Source of the DNA: Chinchilla lanigera
Lineage: Eukaryota > Chordata > Mammalia > Rodentia > Chinchillidae
Assembly (NCBI RefSeq): GCF_000276665.1
Contig: NW_004955463.1
Location: 9,394,220-9,458,219, forward strand
Direction of reading: 5' to 3'
DNA: 64,000 nucleotides
The notes below the pieces were generated by a model that saw nothing but the letters and a program-made list of their open reading frames with translations, made no database searches and was not told the origin of the DNA. Shown piece by piece: positions 55,218-64,000 of this stretch (position 1 is its first letter; every line of letters starts with the position of its first letter). The translations under genes were made by a program, and so were the position numbers.

Positions 55218-55408
55218 CAGGGGTTGGCAAACTAGATCTGGCCAGTGTGTGTGTTTAGACATGTTTTATTGAAACCCATTCACTGACATACAGCCTCAGG
55301 CCATTTTAACACTACGACTCCAGAGTTGAGTATTTGCAAAAGACAGTATAAACTGAAAAGCCCCAAATATTTACCACTTGGCCTTTTACAAAAGAAGTTA
55401 CAGCAAGT
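55218..55408. mobile_element. MER58-like hAT-Charlie element
   Basis: It starts CAGGGGTTGGCAAACTA and holds 'catgttttattgaaacccat', 'ctccagagttgagtatttgc' and 'aatatttaccacttggcctt', which I recall as MER58. The right terminal repeat is decayed. Confidence 0.72.
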
Positions 55409-55717
55409 GACTTAATCATGGTTAGTAATTCCATATGTGCAGCAAGGAGTGATGTGCACACTTTTCCTCCCATTCCATCAGTCACACATTCCCACCAAAA
55501 TCTAAGAGGATGCTGAGAAAGGAAGTCTTCTGCGTGCTTCGGGAAGAAAAAGAAATGTGTTGGAAAATAGATACCTCTATGTCTGCCCCAGAAAACAAGC
55601 TATATTTAAGAAAACAGTGAGGAAAACCTGTGTGGTTGAATTTAGGTGGTATATAATGAGGCTGGTATGAAGGCAAAGGTCCTGCTGCAGACGGCGTTGT
55701 AAACCATCTCAGAGATT

Positions 55718-55930
55718 TTAGACTTGAACCCCAGTGCAAATTCCCAGAACTAGGTTGCTATATAAGCTAGTTGATCTGCTTCTCTGTTTCAGTGTCTCTG
55801 AAAAGATACAGAACGATGTTACCTACATCATAGACTTGGGGAGGTCAAAAGGGATACAGTGCATGGAGCTTTTAAAATATAGTCTCAGTGACATAGCATG
55901 TGCTTAGTTTGGGTGCTCAAGTCACTTATG
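55718..55930 (+). repeat. MIR SINE, sense
   Basis: 'gacttgaaccccagtgcaaa', 'cttctctgtttcagtgtctc' and 'tgttacctacatcatagac' follow MIR order. Confidence 0.65.
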
Positions 55931-57078
55931 CAGACTCGTGTATCACTTGTATATAAAGTCTATGCACACTCCCCATATACTTTATACCATCTTAGTCTTA
56001 TTTTAAGATACCTGAAGCAATGTAAAGACTATGTTAGTAGTTGGTATACTATATGGTTGAGGGAATAAGCACAATAAAATAAAACCTTTTGTTTTCAGTA
56101 GAGGTGCAACCATCACTGGCCTAACTGCATAGAACATAAACAAGATACAAAGCAAACAATGCTCAAGTGCTAGAAAAGACTGAGGCTGGGCAAAATGGTG
56201 GAAGGCCGTGAAGGGCCTCCATTCACACTGATTCAGTATAGTGCTTGGCACACAGCAAATTCAAGGTTTGGTTTTTAGAACTTTCTGGAATTTTCTTCCA
56301 AATATTTGTTCTTTGCAGTTGGTTGTACTCATAGGTAAGGAGACCCAGTTTTATCAACTAGCACACAGCAAGAGTGGAATAAATTGTAGTCATTATTGTC
56401 AAAACAGAAAATGCCTACTTCTTTTCCCTAAGCCAGCCTCTCTTACTTGTAATTCTGAAACTGCAGAAAATTTTCTGCTGGGCATAACCAAACCTTATCC
56501 AATAAAAAAACAAATTAAAGTACTTTGAATCATTGTTCTACCCTTCATTAGCCTCATCATGTTTGCCACCCTCTTTTCAGGACACATTGGCCTATAGAAC
56601 CGGCCAAGCCGCCTCTGTCCAGAATAATTAATATGCGAGCCAAAACAATTGCTCTCCCAAATTCTTTACCTTTCCTGGGTCCAGAGAAGATGCTAACTGA
56701 AGCTCAGAAAAAAATTATTTGTGTATATATATGTATATGAATGACTAGAGTAAGGCTGGAGTGACGAGACCCCAGATTATCACTTGTACTTAACATATCA
56801 CATTATAAGGGAACAAAAGAGAGAGAATAATGCAAAGAGGTAGAAAAACTTTCTGAGAAACATGAGAAATGAGAAGATATGAGGCAACAGAATGTTAAAA
56901 CGTTTTATAATAGTATGACACGGTATTGATGCAAGAATAGAGAGAGATCAGTGGGGGGAAATTTCAAAGAAAGAATTTAATATTACAGTATAATTCAATG
57001 AGGAAATGGAAAATAGTAAAATAAATTATGGTGGCATAAATTATTAATGTTTTGGAGGAAAATATATCCTCACCCACA

Positions 57079-57080
<2 letters not shown>
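55931..57080. other. unassigned sequence
   Basis: No gene or repeat recognised. Confidence 0.45.

Positions 57081-57124
<44 letters not shown>
57081..57124. repeat. (CA)n microsatellite
   Basis: A perfect run of about 22 CA units, likely polymorphic. Confidence 0.95.
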
Positions 57125-57125
<1 letters not shown>

Positions 57126-57169
57126 AAAAAACAAGCAGGTAGTAGAGTGACTGAGGGAAGAGCAGGGTA

Positions 57170-57420
57170 ATTAAGGCAGTAGCATTACAATTAGTATGAC
57201 TTCTGGCACTAAATCTCATTGTTACTTACTTAGATATACTGTTTAATTTTGCAAATTGTCCAGTCTTTTTAAGCCTATTTTTCTTTGCATACACATAGGT
57301 GATGGTGAAACTCTCTACCTTACAAGATTATTGTGAAGTTTGAAGGAGTTAACATGCATAAAATATTCAGAACAGTCTCTAACACACAGTAAGTGCTCAA
57401 AATATGTTAATCATTGTGAT
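57170..57420 (+). repeat. MIR SINE, sense, nearly full
   Basis: 'agtatgacttctggcactaa', 'attgttacttacttagatat', 'ttgtgaagtttgaaggagtt' and 'cacacagtaagtgctcaaaa' span the MIR body to its 3' end. Confidence 0.75.
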
Positions 57421-58282
57421 GGGGAAATCACAATGGAAAAGTCACTTTCTTTCAACACATTCTACTCTACATTTATTTCATCATGTAATATGAATAAGGC
57501 TCTGAGAGATTAAAAAATGAATAAGACATAGCTCAGTCCTCAAATGGGGGAGCTTGCAAACTAACATGAGTTAAGAATGTGTCTCCTCATTCTTATCCTT
57601 CTAGGGTGAGTTCTTGAGAAAAATGGGACTTGCCCAGCACAGCCCAAACGTATTGCAAACCCAATTTCTTGTTCATGTCACTATAAATGCTTCCTGCAAT
57701 AAATTTATTCTGCTCCATATATAAGTTGTCATTCATCATGGCAATAGTATTCTTATGGGAAAGCAGATTATGAATAGTATAATAACTATGACTAATAATA
57801 AACAAGGCTATTTGCTTCTTGCTCTAAGGGAAATAAATCAGCCAGAAATTAGTTGCATTCCCTGCTCCACCCCACCCCAACTCCCAAAAGGGAGCTATCT
57901 ATTACTGGAAAGCATCTGCAATTTAAAATATTTGACTGCTTCTCCCCAAATCAAGACAAATTGCATCAATGCTAGCAGAAATTTTCAAATATTTCAGTAT
58001 CATTTCAGAGAATGTAGAAAATGTTCCAATATCTAGCTTCATAATTCATCAGCTATGTTTCTAACAAGTTACATTGTGAAATGTTTACCTATTACTCTTG
58101 AAGCTCTTTCATCCTACTATGCACACAGTAGCTTCTTCCCTGGGCTTTAGGGACATAACTTCCTTCACGCTCTGAACTGTGAAGGGAAGTAGACCTCTGA
58201 ACCACACTACCTGCCTTCATATTCTTGCCTTTCTCTAAGGTTTATACTTGTCATTGTGACTCTAAATTGTAAGTTAAAGTCA
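57421..58282. other. unassigned sequence
   Basis: No gene or repeat recognised. Confidence 0.45.
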
Positions 58283-58385
58283 TAGGGAGAGCACTGGGTT
58301 AGAAATCAACAGATTAATGTGTAAGATTCTGCCTCTTACCCAACTAGGAATTCCATGGGCCTTGGCATCCTCATAATAAAAGCAA
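58283..58385 (+). repeat. MIR SINE, sense
   Basis: 'gggagagcactgggttagaa', 'ttctgcctcttacccaacta' and 'gccttggcatcctcataata' follow MIR order. It ends at the Tigger insertion. Confidence 0.55.
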
Positions 58386-58391
58386 AGACTA

Positions 58392-58878
58392 TAGTAACTT
58401 CCCGACTTAGGAACATTTGAGTTGCGAACTTTCAGAGACATGAATGGACTTGCATTATGAACATTCATAGATGTAAACAAATCACAAAAGTACCTCATCT
58501 GTGCCAGACATCGTCACAGCTGTGCCGCTGTGTGCTTACTGTATGACGCGAGAGTACACAGTAGTACAGTGCTCAATCAGAGCCCAGGATGTCCAGAAGC
58601 AAAAGGAGAAGCAATGGTGATGTGGAGGGGATGCTAGGAAGCCCAAAACAATAACCATGTAATCCCTATATCCCAATGGTACTGTAGTGTGCCATTATTC
58701 TACAGTAACTGCAAAGTAAAGTTTATTTATAGTATTTTTGTATGCGTTTTGTTTTTGTATGCTTTACTGTATATTTGTGTCAAAGGTATATAAGTCTCAC
58801 TTTGTCAGACTTACGAACAAATCTGACCTATGAACGTTTTCCTGGAATAGAATTCAGTTGTAAATCAGGGAGTTACTA
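58392..58878 (+). mobile_element. complete Tigger-type element with TA duplications
   Basis: A 487-bp element. The ends 'tagtaacttcccgactta' and 'taaatcagggagttacta' are inverted repeats (15 of 18 match), flanked by TA on both sides (58390-58391 and 58879-58880). Inside, from 58587, a short frame reads MSRSKRRSNGD then KTITM, like the start of Tigger (pogo-type) transposases. The rest of the transposase is missing, so it is an internally deleted copy. Confidence 0.82.
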
Positions 58879-59116
58879 TATACAAGAAAGCTCTTTAAAA
58901 CCATTTCAAAAAATAGCATTGTATAAATGAACCTTCTGCACATTTTCATCCCTGGGCTGAGCCTGGGTCAATGGGTCAATCATCAGTCCAGCCATTTGCT
59001 TTGGAAGACACCCTTACCTGAGTCTGGCTGGCCCATTCTGAGTGAAAATGTACCCAGAATTCACTGCTGCTCACTTCATCATAGCCCCGCCAGCCTCGTT
59101 CCTTGTACCTTTCCAC
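58879..59116. other. unassigned sequence
   Basis: No gene or repeat recognised between the Tigger element and palindrome C. Confidence 0.4.
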
Positions 59117-59664
59117 AGGGTGGGATCAAAATGTACAGTGAATATTTACATTTTTAAAAATGTATTACAGTCAAAGATATTTTGCCATTAACCCACTCAA
59201 AAGATTCCCCCTCACCCCAAACATTTACCCATCATCCCTGTCACTCCTAAAGCAGTTCTGAAAGTCCTTTCTTGCCTTTAGGAGATGTGATTAAAAATAT
59301 AGTGAATGTTTCTGCCAAGTGCCACCTAATAGGAAAGCAAGCTCAAAAAATTCACCTTGGCGTGTCCTCACTGAGGGTCACTGTCGTGGCACCTCATGAC
59401 TTCTGACTTTTCCCCAAAGTCAAAATAACCAGGAAAGGTAAGCATTCTGAACTGGTTCAGGATGGGAAGGCAGCTGCAACAGTGCAACAAAGGACCCTCA
59501 TGAAAGGGGATTTCCAAAATGGCTTCAGGAATTGGTAAGAATGATGGGGAGAGTATATGAGGAGGAGAATTTCAAGAAAGATTAATGACAGTGTGTCTTT
59601 TACTGTACGATCTGTGTTAAATTAAGCATTCAGCACATATTTTGATCATACATCATATATCTCC
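59117..59664 (+). mobile_element. palindromic mariner derivative C (MARNA-like)
   Basis: A 548-bp element with ends 'ggtgggatcaaaatg' and, inverted, 'tatgatcaaaatatgtgctg'. The left arm (59130-59278) pairs with the right arm (59495-59648). The spacer shares 'gatgtgattaaaaatat' and 'aggaaagcaagctcaaaaa' with copy A, where B differs. The transposase third catalytic region is at 59394-59420 (HDF, stop, LFPK). Non-coding. Confidence 0.82.
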
Positions 59665-60931
59665 ATTTATTATGGACGTTATAACCCAGACTAATCATTC
59701 AGAATAATTGGTAACTTTCAGCCAATCATTTAGAAACTTTTCAGAACTCTGTTTTCCCATTTAAGAAATAAGAAGAATATCATCTGTTCTTAATTCACTC
59801 CATCATTATAACTGGGGGGAGATACTGAATGAATTGTGTGAGGAAAACACGATAACCACTACACTACGGAAACCGATTGAATTGTGAAAAATGCTATAAA
59901 GTGAAGAAAAATAGGGGCTATTACTTGAATTACTTTCCCTGAAAACTAAAAGATACTTGTGAGCCCCATGAAGATATCTTTAAGAGTATTATTATTATTA
60001 TCATCACAGAATTAATAATATTAAAATTTTTGACCCTAGAGTTTGAAAATGTATCTTATGCTTTGAGTGGGCACTGGAAATCTGGAAATTCTATGGCCTG
60101 ACATTGACAAAAACTCCTTTCTCTCTACCAATCTTCTGAGTGGTTGGCCACATTCAGAAAAAAACTGATTCTCCTTCTTAATGTACAGGTGTTATAATGC
60201 AAGTATGAAGTGCCTATAGTTTTACTAAGGCTGAACTTAAAGTTAAACATGTCAATTTATCATCACAGCCCAGAAACTGAACAAACCACCACATGAAAAA
60301 ATTGATGATACTGATCCCACTGAAATGTGGATGGGAATTCCATTCTCATGTTTTTAGAGATTACCTTTTCTTGGGCTACTTGTACTTGTCACTCTCTTTT
60401 TGCTTACATCCACTTTTTTGTTCACAAAATTGTCACACTCTTTTTACATATAAGATTGTTTTTCTTCCTTTCAACCTAGGAAGGAATGAGCTAACATGAA
60501 CTTATCAACAAAATAAAATAACATTTTTCAACAAACTTGGGTGTTTCATTGAATTACAACTTTCTTCTTACACATTTCCTCTTCATGGAAAGACAAGAGT
60601 GCTGTGTAAGAGCTACCACAGATCTTCTCTGGAAAGCCTCACCCAAGTTCACCAATGACCAATGATCCAAGGATGGACAGGCTTAATGGCCCCTTTATAA
60701 TACTCATCATACTTGATCTCAACTCCAATTTTGTTGTGAATGACCATCCCTTTATTTTGAAGCTTCCTTCCCTTGACTTTCACAGTAAAAATCCCACCCC
60801 ACCATATTCCTCCTCCACCTCCTTGGTTAGCACTGTTGCAGTTAGTGAGGCAAGCAAGGGATTAATGAGTCCCTTCTTCACTGGGGGTGTCCAACCTCTG
60901 CCTTCCATGCTAGTGATCAGTTCGGAAACCA
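59665..60931. other. unassigned sequence
   Basis: No gene or repeat recognised. A 110-codon frame (60655-60987) runs into the next SINE and lacks any recognisable domain. Confidence 0.45.
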
Positions 60932-61143
60932 AGACCTACCTATGGGTGGTGGAGCAGATCTGTAATCCCAGCTTCTTGGGAGGCTGAGACAAAAAGATCA
61001 CAACGTGGAGAACAGTCTGGGCAACTTAACAAGAACCTGCCTCCAAAAAACTTGTGGTTTGGGGTCTGGGGATATGACTCAGTGGTAGAGCTCTTACCTA
61101 GCAAAGTGAGACCTTTACTTCAATCCCAGTACTAGGAAAAAAC
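60932..61143 (+). mobile_element. B1-ID composite SINE
   Basis: The B1 part ('ctgtaatcccagcttcttgg', 'gaggctgagacaaaaagatc', 'cagtctgggcaactta') is followed by an ID part at about 61058-61135 ('ggggtctggggatatgactc', 'agtggtagagctcttaccta'). Confidence 0.85.
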
Positions 61144-61719
61144 AGGGGGATAAAAGGAAAGGAAAGCAAAGAAAAAAGATGAAAGAAGAAAGGTGGGGAG
61201 GAAACAAAGCCAGGCCCAGAACATGGAATTCTATTGGCGTAGGAAATGGTTTAAGAACAAGTATGTCAAACCAACAACAGGGAAGAACCAGATCAATGGA
61301 AATGGAGGAGGTAAGTTCCTCACACTTGAGTAAGGGCCACTGAATGGGAGGCCTTGGTTTTCACGAATCTGAACTGCTGCAGCCATTTCCCCCACAGTGT
61401 AAGGATGAGCACAATACCAGAGGAAGCATTTCTGAGAGTGAGAAAGAAATGATGGATCTGTGACTAAGACAACTGTTCTAGGCTGGCTTAGCTCTGAAGT
61501 ATTTGTTCCATGAGCAAATAAATCCACTTTATCACAAGGTTTACTTAGAGTTGACTTGACTGTTAATCCCAGCAGAAAGCCTCACCTCTAACATGATTTG
61601 CACAGCACGGTCCTCTCCATTCTCTTCCTACCATGCCGATATTTCTTTCCAACCATGTCGGATCCTAGTTCCTCTCCTTCGTAGTATGCCCCAGGATTCT
61701 TAGTCTTACCTTCCTTCTA
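61144..61719. other. unassigned sequence
   Basis: A purine-rich run follows the SINE tail (to about 61200). Nothing else is recognised. Confidence 0.4.
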
Positions 61720-62187
61720 TTTTCTGTTGCCCTACCCTCAACTTTTCCCCTACTTTAACAATTCTAAAATCAAAACACCAGCTCAGACTTCTCTTCTGAG
61801 TTTGACACCAATTTTCAATGATTTTCCACATATGTTCCTTTTAAATTTCTCGTCATGGTTACACCAAATCTTCTCCACTTCTCCCCTCTTCATACATTTC
61901 ATAGTTTATTGTGTGGCATCACTGTGATTTCAACCTTCAAACCAAAAATGTCATTTTCCTCTCTGACTGCTTCCTCTCTCTTACCCCTCACAGTCATCAC
62001 AAGGTCCTGCAATACTAGCCCTGCAAGCATCTCCACCTTCTTTTAAGGCATGGTCTCTTTGGCTTAGCTCATTATCTTGTCATTTTTAAAAGATCTTCAT
62101 TGGCTTCCTAAATATGTTTCCAGCCCTTAGTATACTTATACTTAGTGTAAGTAAGCACATATATGTGTGCCTCTGTCTTGCACCACT
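61720..62187 (+). repeat. L2 LINE, sense, left of ID SINE
   Basis: Pyrimidine-rich sequence with 'cacagtcatcacaaggtcct', 'gcaatactagccctgcaagc' and 'atctccacc' resembles the L2 3' part. Plus frames here are chance. Confidence 0.5.
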
Positions 62188-62188
62188 T

Positions 62189-62265
62189 GGGGTGGAGACG
62201 TGGCTCAGTGCCTTGAATGCACAAGGCCCTGGGTTCAACCCCCAGCACAACAACAACAACAAAAA
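62189..62265 (+). mobile_element. ID-type SINE, sense
   Basis: 'ggggtggagacgtggctcag', 'tgcacaaggccctgggttca' and 'acccccagcac', then a (CAA)n/A tail. The tRNA-like A- and B-box regions are well kept. Confidence 0.85.
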
Positions 62266-62600
62266 GGACCAATAACTTGCGCCACTCATTTCCCTCTGCC
62301 TTGAATACACACCCCTGTTTCTGATGTTGATCTAGTCCTGTACAAATTCAAGGTCCAAATTAAAAAATTCATTCTAGAAAATCTCTCCAACCACTCATGC
62401 AAATTCCACCATTTCCTATCTTTTGTACCTCTAGGAACATAACTATAATCAAATGTGACATCTGCTATGAAAAATTAATGGTTTTAGTACAGGTTTTTCT
62501 TCCCCGAGCTTGTAAATCTTTAAGTAATGCTTTTAATTTTTCACTCCTTAGGAGCCACTGACACATAATAGATGCTAGAACATTATTTTTCAAATGAAAG
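62266..62600 (+). repeat. L2 LINE 3' end, sense
   Basis: 'ctagaaaatctctccaacca', 'gcttgtaaatctttaagtaa' and 'gagccactgacacataatag', 'atgctagaacatt' follow the L2 3' end. Continues the part left of the ID insertion. Confidence 0.62.
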
Positions 62601-64000
62601 GGAAGAAAATCATAGGATTAATCCCTAGCTATGGTGGAACCTCTCTGGGCACAGTTTCCTAATCTATAAAACAAAACAGTATTTAATGTATTTGTGTTTC
62701 TTTCTGCTCTCAAATATTCCATGCATTCATGAAAATATCAGTGGGTTAACCTAGTAATTCTTTTATGTTATTATAAGTATAAACTAATATTAAATTTTAC
62801 AAATTACTCTTTGGTCAAAAAATATGAATTCAAAGATGGAAGGAATTTTTCCTTTTCTTTAAATGTGTTCTCCTGGTACTGGATGAAATGTGTTAGCTCT
62901 GGAAAAAGGCCAGTACTTGGCTTTGAAAAGAGTTAAGAGCCAACAGAGACATTCCTTTTAATTATATTAAAAGCATCTTGTAAATTTCCCATCAGTTACC
63001 CCATAATTTCTCTCCATTAATCATTGAAAAAGCAAAGGTTTCCAATTTGGTCTCTTGTGGGTACAATTTGGATATAGAGTATACTCTAATCTCAAACCTT
63101 TGTCAGTCTCAGAAATACATGCATATATACCATGTGTGTGTACCTTTCTCTCCCCACTTCCCCTGCCAAAAGAAAGAGTTCCATATAAAAAAAGTATTTG
63201 ACAGAAGAGGGAAGTGTAGGGAATATATATCTGTGGAATATTTTGGAGTGAGAGATGGTTAGTGATGGGTAGTGATCACAGAAGCTGAGGTGGTTGCCAC
63301 ATTTCTTCTTTTTGGATAAGGCAGGAGGATGGGCAGTACTATAAGACCAGAAAGTCAAGAGACAGAGGTGTAATTCTGGCTCTGCCATTAATACTTTCTT
63401 GACCTTGGTTAAGTTAGTGATTTAATGGTTAAGTCAATGGTCTAGGACATATTCTTAGACCAGGTTAGGAATTCAGAATCCACCAAGTGTGATTCCTCCC
63501 AGATTAAACTCCACCGGCTTCAATACTCTTAGGTCTTTGGTTTTTATGAAAGGACAAATAGTAATATGAATTCTACTATCAGTATAACTATAACTCTATG
63601 CTGAAGGAAACACTGGAGATGATATTGATTTCTTGTTAAAAATAACTCCATGTGAAAAAAAAATCCCATGAAAACTGCCTGTTTTTCCTCAAATTTATCA
63701 CAGCAAGGATGAGTTCATGCATTTTATATTTATTTTCCCAGCTGCCAAACGCCCAAAGCCCCTCTGTTCTTTTTGAACTTTAGCTATAATTACCAAAGTA
63801 ATATGATATATATATTCTATAATCCAAAGCTAGTCATTTTAAAATTTTAATATACATCCCATAAATTTTATTTTGGGTAGGTTTTTTTCAATCTAATTCA
63901 ATACAGTTTTATGTACATTCCTTTTTGTACAGCATTATACTAGCATTTTCCCATGTAATAGAAAAATTGCTGAAATTAGTCATTATTAACAGCAAGTCCA
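62601..64000. other. mostly unassigned sequence to window end
   Basis: No gene recognised. Contains one short MIR piece, listed separately. Confidence 0.45.
63355..63440 (+). repeat. MIR SINE fragment, sense
   Basis: 'agaggtgtaattctggctct', 'gccattaatactttcttgac' and 'cttggttaagttagtgattt' follow the MIR core. Confidence 0.6.

Noticed and set aside
62189..62265. tRNA-like A/B-box sequence
   Set aside because: It is the ID SINE body, not a tRNA gene: there is no cloverleaf anticodon arm, and it ends in a CAA/A tail.

Overview
This window looks like gene-poor nuclear DNA from a rodent. It is AT-rich, about two fifths G+C by eye. Nothing in it resembles a bacterial, viral or organellar genome. 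The lineage clue is the set of short interspersed elements: B1-type (7SL-derived) SINEs, stand-alone ID-type (tRNA-like) SINEs, and B1 units joined at the 3' side to an ID-like unit. B1 followed by ID is known from squirrels and some other non-murine rodents such as the beaver and dormouse lines. Ancient repeats (MIR, L2, L3/CR1, MER5A-like, Tigger-like, mariner-derived) are still recognisable, which suggests a slowly evolving rodent rather than a mouse or rat. The species call is an inference. I found no rRNA, tRNA, CRISPR array, operon or complete protein-coding gene. One stretch (49176-49397) has exon-like properties and is given as a low-confidence candidate.

Layout. 1-6.6 kb: Tigger-like, MIR, L2 and MaLR pieces, then an L1 with an inverted 5' half nested in an older L1, then a double copy of an unrecognised A-tailed repeat (called X here). 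7-14 kb: old antisense L1, a 100-N assembly gap inside an ID SINE, a B1-ID SINE, a third X copy, MIR. 14.8-18.9 kb: hAT-like fragment, an old L1 split by a MaLR LTR, a B1, X copy 4, and an antisense LTR with a perfect 5-bp target duplication. 19.6-26.6 kb: two LTR-like elements and a long run of old sense-strand L1 with two very small retro-insertions. 26.7-35.3 kb: ID and B1 SINEs inserted in L2 and L1, a U6-like 5' fragment, L2. 35.3-41.8 kb: palindromic mariner derivative A, several LTRs, a 1.6-kb antisense L1 with target duplications, and an LTR-like element holding a 15-bp minisatellite. 42.5-47.8 kb: an L3/CR1 reverse-transcriptase relic, hAT pieces, and a structurally whole MaLR element (LTR-internal-LTR, with primer-binding-like and polypurine sites). 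48-64 kb: palindromes B and C, X copy 5, a second unrecognised pair (called Y), MIR, L2, a MER58-like element, and a complete Tigger-type element with TA target duplications.

The most interesting structure is the trio of about 550-bp mariner derivatives at 35.35, 48.19 and 59.12 kb. In each, the left arm is the reverse complement of the right arm. Both arms derive from the 3' part of a mariner transposase gene, so each copy could fold into a long hairpin. They resemble the eutherian MARNA family as I remember it. Element family names throughout are assigned by recalled similarity, not by a database search.
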